DNA from: Mixophyes australis
Lineage: Eukaryota > Chordata > Amphibia > Anura > Limnodynastidae
NCBI GenBank assembly: GCA_036250195.1
Contig: JAVHZZ010000004.1
Span: 160,826,727-160,890,726, forward strand
Length of the DNA stretch: 64,000 bases
Direction: 5' to 3'
The translations under genes were made by a program, and so were the position numbers. Shown one piece after another: positions 24,393 through 35,678 of the stretch; positions within the stretch are counted from its first letter, which is position 1, and every line of letters starts with the position of its first letter. The notes under the pieces were generated by a model, which did not search any database, was not told where the DNA came from, and worked only from the letters and a program-made list of their open reading frames with translations.

Positions 24393-25022
24393 TATCAACC
24401 AACACATTTTCTAGGGTCTGATGAGCATCAGCATCGGGCGCCTTAACCCGGCATTCTGTTCATCCCGCAGCGCCAGTTCTGCTTACCAAAAGTGTCCCGC
24501 TGGGCGCTCGCATTCCACGTCCGGCTCCAGGCCAGCGAGCCAGGCTTCTTACCCATTTAAAGTTTGAGAATAGGTTGAGATCGTTTCTGCCCCAAGACCT
24601 CTAATCATTCGCTTTACCGGATAAAACTGCGAGAAAGATTTCATCTGCGTTGAGCGCCAGCTATCCTGAGGGAAACTTCGGAGGGAGCCAGCTACTAGAT
24701 GGTTTGATTAGTCTTTTGCCCCTATACCCAGGTCGGACGACCGATTTGCACGTCAGGACCTCTGCGGACCTCCACCAGAGTTTCCTCTGGCTTCGCCCTG
24801 CCCAGGCATAGGTCACCATCTTTCGGGTCCTATCGCGCGCGTTCATGCTCCATCTCGCCTACGGGGGCGGGCGAGCCAGGCTGGTGGTGCGCCTGCCAAC
24901 GCCGTGGCGGCGGCGGAATCCCACTACAGCTGAGGCTCTCCGGCCGTCACCTTCATTGCGCTGCTGGGTTTCCACGCGAGCCCTCTGACTCCTTGGTCCA
25001 TGTTTCAAGATAGGTCGGGTGC
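24393..25022 (-). pseudogene. 28S ribosomal RNA fragment (pseudogene)
   Basis: Read on the reverse strand, this is about 630 bp of the large-subunit (28S) rRNA, from the 5' third (domain II region by comparison from memory). Very conserved words survive on the plus strand: ACCCATTTAAAGTTTGAG (24551-24568), CCAAGACCTCTAATCATTCG (24592-24611), CCCCTATACCCAGGTCGGAC (24719-24738) and GAGTTTCCTCTGGCTTCGCC (24778-24797). It is not a functional rRNA gene: it has no 18S, 5.8S or spacers. It carries C-to-T type changes at CpG sites (GGTTTGATTAG, CTTTTGCCCC), and variable loops are shortened, with a small deletion near 24982. One end stops after TATCAACCAACAC, the other after CAAGATAGGTCGGGTGCG, where LINE sequence starts directly. 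Confidence 0.93.
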
Positions 25023-25023
25023 G

Positions 25024-26070
25024 TCCACGAAAATCCTTGTAAACTCGCTTGTAATTTCTCGCCTTGACTACTGTAATCTCCTTCTCTCTGGCCTACCTGA
25101 TTCCTTATTGTATACAGCACCGCCGCGGACGCTTCTTTGACAGCGCCACGGCTGCTGTATAGTACAGTGCAGCCGAAACAGAGCTGCAGCGCATGTGCGG
25201 GCAGCTCTCTAGGTTTTTTGTTTTTTTTTCGGGGGTGGAGGAAACCCCCCTGAAAAATCCTCCGTGCGCGCCTGAGTCTATCCTTAATGCTGCTGCCTGC
25301 CTCATTTTTCTCTCCCGCCGCTCTATCTCTGCTGTCTCCCTCCAACAGTCACTACATTGGCTCCCCATGGCCTACAGAATTAAATTTAAACTCCTCACCC
25401 TCACCTTTAAAGCTCTTAATAAATCCTCCCCTCCCTGCATCTCCAATTTCATCTCTACCTACACTCCTAGCCGCCGACCCCTACTCTGCCTGTGACCGCG
25501 CCTCACTACTTCACTGATCACCTCTTCCCACTCCCGTCTCTAGGAGTTTGCCCAGGCTGCTCCCCAGCTGTGAATCGATCTGCCACGTTCCATCAGATTA
25601 GCATCTACTCTCAAAGGCTCATTTCTTTATTCAAGTCTATCAGTCCTCCTCCTTACTCCCTTGTCCCGGCTTTCTCCCCCAGTTAGTACCACCCTATTTG
25701 TTTTTTTTCCTTTCCCTTTAGGCTGTAAGCTGTCAGGAGCAGAGCCCTCTTTCCTTGTGTGCTCCTTCTACTGTTCCTTCACCCTCTGTACCTGCTTCCC
25801 TAGCACTGTTTTCTTAAGATTCGGCCTACTTCTCGCTGATTTCTACCATCACTTTCACTTATTGTCCCAGAAATAATTTGATTTGCATTACCATGTTACC
25901 TGTGTATGTGTGTGTATATTTATATATTTTTGTTCTTCATATTTTGTTCTTTATGTATCCTGTTGTGTCATGGGTCACTGTTTTCTGTATATGTACAGCG
26001 CTGCAGACCCTTTGTGGCCCCTTATAAATTAAAGATGATAATAATAATAATAATAATTATAATAATAATT
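25024..26070 (+). mobile_element. LINE (L2/Rex1-like), 3' half with reverse transcriptase C-terminus
   Basis: The plus strand reads LVNSLVISRLDYCNLLLSG (25040-25095). After an interruption it continues LNAAACLIFLSRRSIS and LHWLPMAYRIKFKLLTLTF (about 25285-25415), then SPPCISNFISTY. This order (RLDYCN...LP, then LNAA.R, then LHWLP...R..FK.L.L..KAL) is the well-known C-terminal tail of L2/Rex1-type reverse transcriptases. Stops occur after about 25490. A 3' untranslated region follows, ending with CAGCGCTGCAGACCC, TATAAATTAAA and an (AAT)n run (26036-26070). The 5' end is truncated exactly at the 28S relic. Inactive. Confidence 0.88.
25115..25274. mobile_element. GC-rich insertion splitting the LINE frame
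   Basis: The LINE coding order jumps from LPDSLLYT (ending about 25114) to LNAA (about 25285). The extra 160 bp in between begins CAGCACCGCCGCGG and ends CCGTGCGCGCCTG, whose complement is CAGGCGCGCACGG. These ends hint at a hAT-like MITE. No matching 8-bp flanks are visible, so the class is uncertain. Confidence 0.45.
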
Positions 26071-26098
26071 AATAATACTGATGCTCCTTAATAAATAA

Positions 26099-27700
26099 GC
26101 CCCATACTGTTCAAGCAAAAATAAATTAATCTGAGAATAAATTTGCAGGAAATTTGCATTGTGTGCTCAGTATTGCATCAGCAACTTGAACACCACAATT
26201 CTTGCTGAATTTTAACATTTACAATTTTACATGCCATTGTTGGTTACCATAGCAATGTCTGATGTTTTCATATGTACAAACGGAAGTTACCAGTTTTATT
26301 CCAGGAAAAGTAATTTTACAGCTAATGCAATTTCTGGTGTTCCTAAAAACCCTTTTTTTGTTGCACAGTTGGATGAATTACCTTTTTCACAATTCCCCAA
26401 ATAAGCTTTCTGACACCAGTGTATTTGTAAAACTGTTAGTGGCTAGAAATGTTATCACAATGAATTGACTGTCTATTTCTACACCTGGATAGCTAATAGT
26501 GCTAAAGACATGAAAACAATTGTGTTTGTGGTGGGTATTGTGTTGTACTGAAGGTGTTCAATGTATAAGAAAAAAGGGACATGATAAATCATGCCAGCAA
26601 TGCTGTAGCTCTGTTGCTTAGCTATTTAGCAAATGAGTGTACTGCTGTTTGGGTTACAAATGGTCACAAAGAACGTCCACAGACATTTCTCTAGTACAGT
26701 CCAGGAAAACAAGTGTCCGAGGGGCTGTAAGGTTCTTTTATAAGGCTATAGATCTATAACATTTTTTGATACTACTTGATTGACTTCTGTACTGTAACCG
26801 GCCTGATTTTCCAAAGGGCATTATTTAGTTGGCTTATTTTTGGTAAATTATTATCTATGTGAGAAGTAATCCGCCAGTGGTGACTCTCAGCTGAATTGAT
26901 TCATCCATCTCTACAAATAATTACAAAACAGTAATAAATTATGAGGGTGGCAGAGAGCAGCGACCACGCACCTTGGCTATGTTGACTTCATTAATTGCAT
27001 TGACAGCAGCATCCACTGCATATAAATGTTGGCAGTGTGGTTTCCGTGTAAGAGGGCATTGCTGTAAAATATTTGTTTTGCGTAACTTCTTTTCACTAAA
27101 CAAGCAGAATACCTTAATGGCCGGTGTGATAAATGCACCATGTAAACTGCTCAGTGGGCTGTATAGAACCCAAGGAAACCTCTAGCAGTATTGTTTGGTG
27201 ATAAGGTAGTTATTCTAATATATTATTATAAAATCTAAGAAAAAAAGCAAACACAGTTATTATGATAACCTCATAAATATTCAAACACTCTTATTAGCTT
27301 ATTAGTGATTAGTGAGAAAGCAGACATATATTGATACTATCCATCAGACTCATGATGAAATGCCAGTTGAGAGCTATTATTCATTTGCAATTTTCTTATT
27401 TGCTGGTTTGTAAACCTAGAACTGATAGAATAGATTTGCCTATCCTAGTAACATTTAATTTGGAAAAGCAGAAATGATTTGTTTAACTGCTATGTAGATA
27501 TTAAGATTACATCAAACTATTTTGAACTCTACAGTGTATACATCAGCAGTTTACTTTGACCATCATAAATTCAGCTGAGACTAATGTATAGCTGTAACCC
27601 TCATCAGTTCATTATCTTTTAGTAAGTCAAGAAACCATTCACATGCTCACGTTTGTCAGAAGACCAAAATTTTCTATAGAACTAGGAATTACAGGGTTAA
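26099..27700. other. Unassigned AT-rich sequence
   Basis: No gene or repeat recognised. Confidence 0.45.
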
Positions 27701-27714
27701 AAAGCTACCCAAAG

Positions 27715-28880
27715 ACTTGGAAATCACTATCTCTGCAGAGGATTGGGAGAAGATTTTTTGAAATCTTTTATAAAATGTCCCAAGTGTATCAACCACTCCA
27801 AGATGATGCTCAGTATCTAAACATTGTTAGAGTGTGGAGAAATTGGCACGCTCAAACATGATTTCTGGTCATGCCCAAGACTGAGTCCACTGTGGGACGC
27901 AGTCTTTCATTTGATATCTCAGGTCACCAAAACCAGTGTCTGCCCACATCCCACTATGGAACTTTTACACCTCTACCTGCCCCATCTTTAGCGTCACAAT
28001 CACTATGTCACTGGACATATACTCATCGCCACTAGGGCGGCGATAGTCTAACATTTGAAGTTTCCATTACCCCCACCTATTTTTAAAATCGTTGCAAAGA
28101 CTCAACGAAGTTACGTGATGGAAACCACTGGGTTTAAATATTCTACTGAAGTGTCCTCCTCTCTGTGGTTCTCGTGGTACCAATATTATACGGAGCATCT
28201 ACTTCCTCCGGATCCTTTGAGTCTAAACTAGCCTCTAGGGTTATTTATTATTATTAATATTTATTTATAAGGCGCCACAAGGAATCCGCAGCGCCGTACA
28301 GAGACAAACAAAATAACAATACAATGGGAGACAGCACAGTACAGTAAACACAGCAACTCAGTACGCTCAATGCACAGCTAGAGAGGGCGGGGAAGGGGGA
28401 GGGAGGATCCGCAAACGACGGGGCCCAAGAAGGAGGGCGCGGAAGACAGGGAGACCCCCAGGGGGGAGGAGGGAGCGAGAGTGGACGTGGGGTGGAGGAC
28501 CCTCGAGGAGGAGGGCTAAGTAGCTGGAGAGCAGAGTTAGAAGTGGTGGAAACAGGAGGAGAGATGGCCCTGCTCAGAGGAGCGTACAATCTAAGGGTTG
28601 CTATTGTAGTGTAGCCCCAACTGTATCTTACTGCACTGCTGCTTGTATCTAGATATGTCTCCTTCCCAGTCCCCCTTCTTTCCAACTCTTACTACCCTCT
28701 CCCCTCCTAGCCCATCCATTTCTGATTTATGTTTTCTTTTTTCTGTCTGATGTTTTATTTTTATGCCAGCAATGTGATTGTATAAGTTTTCCCTACTTCT
28801 GCTTGTATCCAGTATGCATTGCTTTGTATGCTTTGTTTTATTTCATAAAATCAATAAAAAACTTTTCAAGTTAAAAAAGA
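27715..28880 (+). mobile_element. L1/Tx1-like LINE, 5'-truncated, with target duplication
   Basis: The plus strand encodes a degenerate ORF2 C-terminus: FYKMSQVYQPLQDDAQYLN, then (after a shift) HDFWSCPRLSPLWDAVFHLI and HILIATRAAIV, FPLPPPIFKIVAKTQRSY, SLWFSWYQYY. The pattern CP.L.PLW followed by a run of small and hydrophobic residues is typical of L1-type tails. A 3' untranslated region ends in AATAAAAAAC and A-rich DNA at 28850-28880. AAAGCTACCCAAAG (27701-27714) and AAAGCTACTCAAAG (28881-28894) are a near-perfect 14-bp target duplication. Stops and frameshifts make it inactive, and a second LINE tail is inserted at 28243-28590. Confidence 0.85.
28243..28590 (-). mobile_element. LINE 3' tail nested in the L1-like element
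   Basis: On the reverse strand it runs from TGTACGCTCCTCTGAGCAGG through a C-rich middle to CTGTACGGCGCTGCGGATTC and GGCGCCTTATAAATAAATA, then TAATAATAATAA. It is closely related to 8666-8961. Flanks TCTAGGGTT and TCTAAGGGTT may be the target duplication. It contains an open frame of 143 codons on the reverse strand, rich in Pro and Ser, which I regard as chance in untranslated DNA. Confidence 0.82.
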
Positions 28881-28894
28881 AAAGCTACTCAAAG

Positions 28895-29345
28895 TAATAG
28901 TGGATAAAGGGATGCAAATGGTCTTTTTTACCTTTCACCCCAGCATTGATGCAAAATGCAATATGAAAAGCCATGGATATAATCCAGACACTTGTTTCTA
29001 ACCTATTGGGTGTGATCAGCAAAATATGGACAATGACTTTTACCAATAAGGTTTTTAGCTTCAAAAAAGCTCTAGAACACACTGAGGAAAAAGGATGACT
29101 AAAAGCTCTCCACTGTACGTAGTACAGAACCTGATTAGGCATACCGACCAACTGTCTTAATATTGGCATATTGACAGGATGCTCCTTACTCTAGGCCCTC
29201 ACTGTGCAGTGTCAATGCCATATTTTCTAGGGTGGTGTCTGGAGTTCTAGTTTCAGAAAACCAAATGTTTGAAGGTATATTTAAGTCAATAAAAGCATTT
29301 GCATGCTTATATCTAGTATAAAATCAGCATCTCTACACAGAGTTA
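28895..29345. other. Unassigned sequence
   Basis: Nothing recognised. An open frame of 94 codons on the reverse strand has no motif. Confidence 0.45.
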
Positions 29346-30130
29346 TCATGATCATCATTTATTTGTAAGGTGCCACAAAACACTGCAGTGCCGGACAATC
29401 AGAGTTACAAGTCATACAAAATAGAAATGCACATAAAAAGAGACACATACAGATGATTGATGAAGCAGGTGTAGATGTGAGACAAAAGGTAGAGATGACC
29501 CTGCTCAGGAGAGCTTACACTCTAGAGGAGAGAGCGTGTTAAGACAAAAGGCACTAATGGGACAGGCTTGGGGATGGGCTGATAGAACATGCAAAGAGAG
29601 TAGCATCAGGTGGGAGAAGAATAGTCTATAGAAGATGTGGATTTTGAGACAGCATTCGAAAGACTGATGGTTATAGGGGAGAGCCTGGTCATGCGGGGTA
29701 TAGTGTGCCATAGGTGGTTAAGAGCATGGAAGACATCCTGAAGGTGGAAATGAGAGGTGGGTTACCAAGGAGGATTCGAGTTGTAGGTCAGAGGCAGATG
29801 GCAGAGGGTGTGAGGAAGTGTGTATTGTGACAAGGGCTGAGATCTATAAATGGGAGGAGATGGTGAGAGCTCTGAAGGTGACAAGTCTGAAATTAATTCT
29901 GGAGGGAATATAAAGCAGTGCAGGGGTGTGCAAAGTGGCGAAGCAGATTTGGAACTGCGAGAGAGGAAGATCAGCCTCACTGCGGCATTTAGTACAGATT
30001 GTAGAGGGGAAAGGGTGAGGGGAAGGCCAAATAGTAAGTGCTTGCAATAGTCAAGGCAGGAGAATGGAGAATGGATGTGTTTTGATAATGTCCTAAGCGA
30101 GAGAGGCATATTCTGGCAATGTTTAGAGTA
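29346..30130 (-). mobile_element. LINE (L2/Rex1-like), reverse strand, degenerate
   Basis: The reverse strand starts near 30130 and contains CLDYCKHLLFGLPL, then LQSVLNAAVRLIFLSRS (about 30055-29940) and, in a shifted frame, RINFRLVTFRALTISSHL. These are homologous positions to the LINE at 25024-26070. The 3' untranslated part runs to TGGCACCTTACAAATAAATG and a GATGAT tail at 29346-29360. It keeps the phrase GAGTGTAAGCTCTCCTGAGC seen in other copies. Several frameshifts; inactive. Confidence 0.85.
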
Positions 30131-31515
30131 CATGCAGGAAAATTGGACTCCTTTTCACTTTGTACCTGTATTATTTTTATGTAGGCTAAATTAAGCACCT
30201 TTGCTACAAAGAGGTAGAGCAAAGCAAAGATGCAGGGCATTGAAATCAGATCTGCACTTCACCCTTCATATTTGAGCCCATTTTATAAAAATATTGATAA
30301 ACGACATCAGTAGCCTATTTTGCTTTAATAATTTATATGTTGCCAAAAGTTGTGGCTAGATTTATCTATGAAGTATGATAAGAAATGTGTACACCAGCTA
30401 AATTCTCTGTAATAGCTCTGCATTTAAGTGTCCAGCCAATTTTACTACTAGCTTAAATGATCTGGGAAGAAATTTTATAGTGACTCAATTAATTTTAATT
30501 CATTTTACAAACAGGGAAGTAAAACTCCAATATGCCCTTATTTCCTCCTTGACCTAAAATGAAATTATATGGAGATTACTTTCCAAGGTCTTCTCACACG
30601 ATCCTTTCCAGTATCAACTGAAATGACAAAATAACTAGTTTTATTCATAAAAGTTTAATGTGGAATTAGATTTTTGCCTTGAGAAAACATATTTAAAATG
30701 TGACTAGGATTGGCATTCTGACAGAGAAAAAGTAGTTTGGTTTTAAAATAATTAATATAACATTTGTTGTGTAATGAGGGGCTATTTAAAATCAGCAGTG
30801 CCACTTAGCCAAAAGCTCCAGGTCGTGATGTGGTTCATAAGTCCTTTAGAATGTGTTTCCATTTAGTGTTTTGCTTCAGGCTTCAGAGCTGTCTGGAGTG
30901 GTGCCTGCATTCTGCTAAAACTGTCCTCAAACCTTTTTTTGCTAACTCTTATGTAATATAGAATAAGCATTAAATATGCCCTACAATATATTTCCCATAG
31001 ATTAAAATACAGTATTTACTTCACAAAAAGCTAAAATACTAAAAGGGTGGATCTTGCAACTTTAAGAAGACATGTATTGAAGTGGTTATGCCAAATTTGT
31101 TTTTGCTTATCAGGACTTATCCCCAATATGCAGCACATCCTGACCTCCGACTCATGACTTTAGACCGGAAGCAATGCATAGATACATTGAAAAACCTAAA
31201 GAAAATATATTTACATGTGTGACAAAGTTCAATAAATAGAAGAAGCTATACATAGTAGCAGGGCCAAATGTAAAATTTCTGCTGACTTAGGCTACTATGA
31301 TTTAATAATCTCTAAATGAGGAACTGAGGGCCCCAATTGCCCAAAAAAACAAACAAACAAAAACCCTCCCTTTATTTCATGTAAAGGTCAATATCTTAAT
31401 ACAAGCTTGACAACAGCCTTGCATGATTACTCTCTGCTAATTATATTTAGGTTCTCAGGTGGACTACCCTATTAAAGTAATTCTATCGTATTCAAATAAG
31501 CATTGCCCAAGCGAT
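30131..31515. other. Unassigned AT-rich sequence
   Basis: No gene or repeat recognised. Confidence 0.45.
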
Positions 31516-32327
31516 TGTATTGTGTTTCTAACGCACAAAGTGATTTATTTTAGCAGATGTAAAAAGTTAACAGTTCAATACATAATTATAATATAATACA
31601 GTACAGTACAGCCAATACCAAAAGATACATACATACCGCTGCGTTACCACGGGCACCAGTGACCAGTAATTCACCCTTGAATACTGTGGTCAGAGAATGA
31701 CTGAAGACTGGGAGCGCAGCTATGATTATTTATACATTCAGTGTTACAGAGAGAACAATGCAGATGACGTAGCTTGCTTCTATAGGTCCAGACTTCGGGT
31801 GGGTCCAGGGCAAACAGGTCATATGCTAGTTCAAACAACCCCCTCAAAGGCTGAGGTCAACATTCCAGATGATTCTCCCTCCCAGAAACGAGTTACAACT
31901 AGTCCATTAGCATTTTACAGTCTGATATCAATCTGACAAGATATTGCCTAACATCAATAACTAGAGTATGCAATATGCGATCTCTTCGGCGATGGAACCG
32001 GACAGCTGCTGATGAATAGGGGATTAGAATGATATCAGACATGACACATTTCCTATAACCTGAACCTTAAATAACACTGAAGTGTTATCATAATATATAA
32101 ACTAATAATAAACTAAATACTATCTGCTCATAAATTACTGTGTAACGGAACCAATATAAATATGAATTATATAAATAACTAAATGTTGTAATGCGAGTGT
32201 GTACATGCGTATTTTACCGTGCGATCGTCGTATGCCACGTGTAGCGTGGCATACTGAGTGCAATCAGCCAATAAAATAATATTAACCAATATACTTTCGT
32301 TCATCCAATTATACGACTTCGACAACC
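31516..32327 (-). mobile_element. Probable solo LTR of a retrotransposon
   Basis: On the reverse strand the order fits U3-R-U5: a promoter-like TATAAATAATC (near 31730-31720), about 170 bp of transcribed-type sequence, then AAAATAAATC (about 31550, poly-A signal) and an end at CACAATACA (31524-31516). The candidate 5' end is TGTCGAAG (32327). The U3 holds a palindrome around ATGCCACG...CGTGGCAT (32229-32253). No target duplication or internal region is clear, so the exact ends are uncertain. A 79-codon open frame at 31697-31936 overlaps it and is not called. Confidence 0.45.
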
Positions 32328-32365
32328 GAGTGGCCTAACTCTTTATACTTCAAATTTACCTATAT

Positions 32366-32690
32366 GCAGCACAGTGGTCTAGTGGTTAGCACTTCTGCCT
32401 TACAGCACTGGAGACATGATCTCAATTCCCGTTCATGGCCTTATCTGTGTGGAGTTTGTATGTTTTATGTGTTTGCGTGGGTTTCCTCTGGGTGCTCCGG
32501 TTTCCTCCCACAATCAAAAAAACAAAAACATACTGATAGGTTAATTGGCTGCTAATTTTTTTTACCTTAGTCTGTGTGTTAGGGAATTTAGACTGTAAGC
32601 CCCAATGGGGCAGGGACTGATGTGAGTGAGGTCTCTGTAAAGCGCTGTGGAATTAGTGGCGCTATATAACTAAATGGTGATGATGATGAT
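32366..32690 (+). mobile_element. tRNA-headed SINE
   Basis: The head GCAGCACAGTGGTCTAGTGG has an A-box-like TGGTCTAGTGG. The usual B box is degraded here (CTCAATTCCC). The body carries GGGTTTCCTCTGGGTGCTCC, the phrase TAGACTGTAAGCCCCAATGG and the tail AAGCGCTGTGGAATTAGTGG, GCTATATAACTAAA and (GATGAT)n. The tail matches the LINE 3' ends in this window. Confidence 0.85.
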
Positions 32691-34817
32691 ATGTACACAG
32701 AAGTTGGTTGAGCTGAAATACTCTGTCCAGGGTATTGACTAAATACAGGTTGTTACCAAGATCTTCTCATTGTGTTCATCACCATTTTTATATGTGAATC
32801 TGATAAGTGCTCTTGCCCTAGACAACCAGCATAAAAAAACAGAGAACAGCAAGGAAAATTACCCAGCACTCTTCTTTGTAGCCTCCTGGCTTCATGAAAA
32901 ATGTGCCTTCCTAGGCCAAGATACAGGCGTGCACTTTGGTGGTGTGGTGGTGGTGGTGGGTGGGGGTTCCAATTGCTTGGAAACCCCTCTACTCGCAGTC
33001 TGAAGCGTAGCAGTTTTCACCACATATGCCATTCATTTATTAATCCATATCTATCTTATTTCACAAATACATTTTGTAGTAAGTGGGCAATTTTGAAATA
33101 GTTTTATTAATATTTTAATAGAGTACATTTTAAAATATACTTTATATTGATGCTTAATTGAAAATGTATCTTGTGCACATGACAGTAAGACAGTTACCAG
33201 AAGAGCATTTACATGTCAGTAGTTTCATTGTGCTTAAGGAAAACCGAATGAACTAAAACATGTTTCTGATTTCTGATTTAGCCTAAGAATAGACTAATTC
33301 TTTTTATCCTTGATTAATGTATAATTTCCTATGATTGTTTTTAATTGGCCATCAAATTAATGAATTGGGATAATTATTTCAATTTGAAACTAAACTTTTA
33401 TTAGTTCAGAAGTAAATACTTATAATTTATTTTATTATGGATACATTTATGTGTTAAGCGAGTGTAAAACATTAAGGGAGGTGCGTTTAATATGCTTCTA
33501 TCAGACCATAAGCATATTGGCAGTTTTATAAGCAACTTCACAGATAACAATTAATCAATTAGGCGTTAACTGGAGAGATATTTATTATGAACTAAATTTG
33601 GAAACGATAATTTATTGGATAACTAATGATTGTGATATGTTATTCTTTCATAAACCTTTTCAGATTGTCAGTAGTTAGGAGAACACATACATAAAGATGT
33701 CTATCTATTATGCAGGGTTATAAACTAGTAGAAGTTTTATAATCAGTTGAGACTTTCTGCTTTTTGGCATGACATTTTTTACCAGGTTAAGGTCAGAAAT
33801 TCATATTTATCGTTAATTGCTGAACAATAAATAAAGAGAGCTATTAACAAGTGAACAATATTATTACTGGCTGGTCTATGGAGTATTTGTATCTGATACA
33901 CTGGTTGTTCTCTGAGAAATAATTAATTAGTCTCTATGATAATCTATTAAATGCCTGTGCCAATTGTTAATTTTCAGATTTTTTTTTTATTGTATTATTG
34001 AACATTCATATTGTTTTCCTGTTTGTTTACTTACTTTAAATATTACACTAGTTGAACACCGGACATGATGTAAAGGTAATATTTTGGAGACCTATATCTT
34101 AAAGTGAATACACACTCTTTAGCATTCTTAAATATAGCTAAGTTTCTGCTCTATCATTTTCGTTTCATTAAAACAGCAGCATGAAAGATTGAGAATATTG
34201 TATTAATTCAGCTGCCAATTACTAGCCAACCCTTCAATTCTATGTATATCTGTATAACGATTTATGGTCACAGGTCACAGTGACCCTTCTGTTCATCCCT
34301 TCAAATCTGTTGACAACTGACACCTTCGACTTGAGACGAGAATGGGATTTGGTGAAAGGACCATTATTGCTGTGACAGATGCACATTACAGTGACTCCAT
34401 CCAAAGCTAAAATGTTTTATAAAAATATATTTTCAGTGTCAAGGGTTGCATTTCTATTGTTTCTGTAATTATAGTAATGCCTATATGTGTGTAATGTGAT
34501 ATATTGTTTCCAAAGTGCTTATATATATAGAGGGAGAGAGCGATATCTAAATAAAGTTACCTGCATTCCCCCAATACAAAGGTTTCCACAATGCTTTTAA
34601 CGGCCCACGTAGGAGATCTTTCCTTCTCGGGACAACTCATCTCAAACTCTTGCAATATTTTCAAGATCTTTGATACTATAACTGTTTGAGAGAAGGCTTA
34701 CTTGTCAAATCCATAACACCAGACTATTGGGGATATCATGGGAACCATCAGTTTGGAGGCGTGTAGGGGAGATTTTTTTTTTACCTATTCTCTGCAGAAG
34801 TAATTGCAGGATTCTTT
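32691..34817. other. Unassigned AT-rich sequence, possible conserved non-coding element
   Basis: A GGTGGT run at 32938-32968 is simple repeat. From about 33240 to 34060 the DNA has no repeat signs, is rich in TAATTA/ATTAAT words and looks like the composition of vertebrate conserved non-coding elements. That is inference only. Confidence 0.35.
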
Positions 34818-35021
34818 GGGGAAAATTCAATTTCGCAAGAAACGTGGCCCGCGCACTATTACCGTTGCTATGGTAATAGTGTGCATTATACCGTTAGTAC
34901 AGTAATTTCAATGCTGATTTTTGCTCGGAGCTCTGAGAGCAGCATTAAATTTACCGTACTAATGGTAATAGTGTGCGGCCACGTTGCTATCACGAGTAAT
35001 GCTGGCAATTGAATTTCCCCC
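34818..35021. mobile_element. Palindromic MITE, GGGGAAAATTCAATT type
   Basis: The left end GGGGAAAATTCAATT pairs with AATTGAATTTCCCC at the right. The interior repeats ACGTGGCCCGCGCACTATTA and TAATAGTGTGCGGCCACGT as inverted arms. TTT flanks both sides (34815-34817 and from 35022). About 204 bp, non-coding, probably Harbinger-like. Confidence 0.82.
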
Positions 35022-35466
35022 TTTTATTGCTAAATTTATCTAGGAACTCATGCATTGTATATGATATGTGTTTGCTATAGAGATGAAAACCATTCTACAC
35101 ACTTGCATCTGTATGTCGGACTCACCTTTCGATGCTCCAGGTGTACCAGTTTGTGTATGTACATCTGACGGAACTGTAGAATGTGCAAGTGTTAGTACTC
35201 AATGCGGAAGTTGCATTGCCCTATCTGTACACAACCTAATAATTTAATGAAAACATGTTTTAATATATTATAATGTTGTATACAAATAGAGAAATGCAAT
35301 GAGATATCCAACAGAAAAAAATGTCTTATTAATAAAAGTAAAAGTTACATTTACCATATTAAAAATGATTAAATGCCGCACCGCGTTTTTGGTGCGAATG
35401 CGCTGTAAGAAAGGACATATCTTCTGCCAAAAACAGCCCTTTTGTCTATAGTGAAGTAAATTCTTC
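35022..35466. other. Unassigned sequence
   Basis: Nothing recognised. Confidence 0.45.
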
Positions 35467-35678
35467 GGGGGGTATTCAATTAGGTTTCCGGTACCGGAAA
35501 GTGTCGTGAAGGCAATCCACAGTACCGTAATATCGTAGATTTTCGTGCCTACCCCATAGGGTTGCAAAGGAAAATCTGCGTTATTGTGGTATCGTGTTAC
35601 CGTCAATACTGCGCACTTTTCACTGTAACGCACGTTACGGCTGACCGTAAACCTAATTGAATACCCCCCCCCCCCCCC
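35467..35678. mobile_element. Palindromic MITE, GGGGGGTATTCAATT type
   Basis: GGGGGGTATTCAATTAGGTT at the left and AACCTAATTGAATACCCCC at the right are inverted matches. The right terminus has expanded into a run of about 15 C. The same terminus appears on the nested element at 59933-60079. A 141-codon open frame on the reverse strand overlaps it and has no motif. Confidence 0.82.

Larger units (their letters stand above)
24002..26098. mobile_element. Possible split MITE surrounding the rRNA/LINE block
   Basis: GGGTATATTTATGAAAGGGC at about 24002 and TTAATAAATAAGCCCC at about 26083-26098 could be the two ends of one Harbinger-like element, later split by the 28S relic and LINE. The inverted match is weak and no target duplication is clear, so this is a suggestion only. 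Confidence 0.25.

Noticed and set aside
24661..25368. Open frames across the 28S/LINE block
   Set aside because: Those up to about 25020 lie in rRNA-derived DNA, and the minus-strand frames oppose the LINE coding sense.
28254..28685. 143-codon Pro/Ser-rich open frame on the minus strand
   Set aside because: Covers LINE 3' untranslated DNA seen in other copies without this frame.
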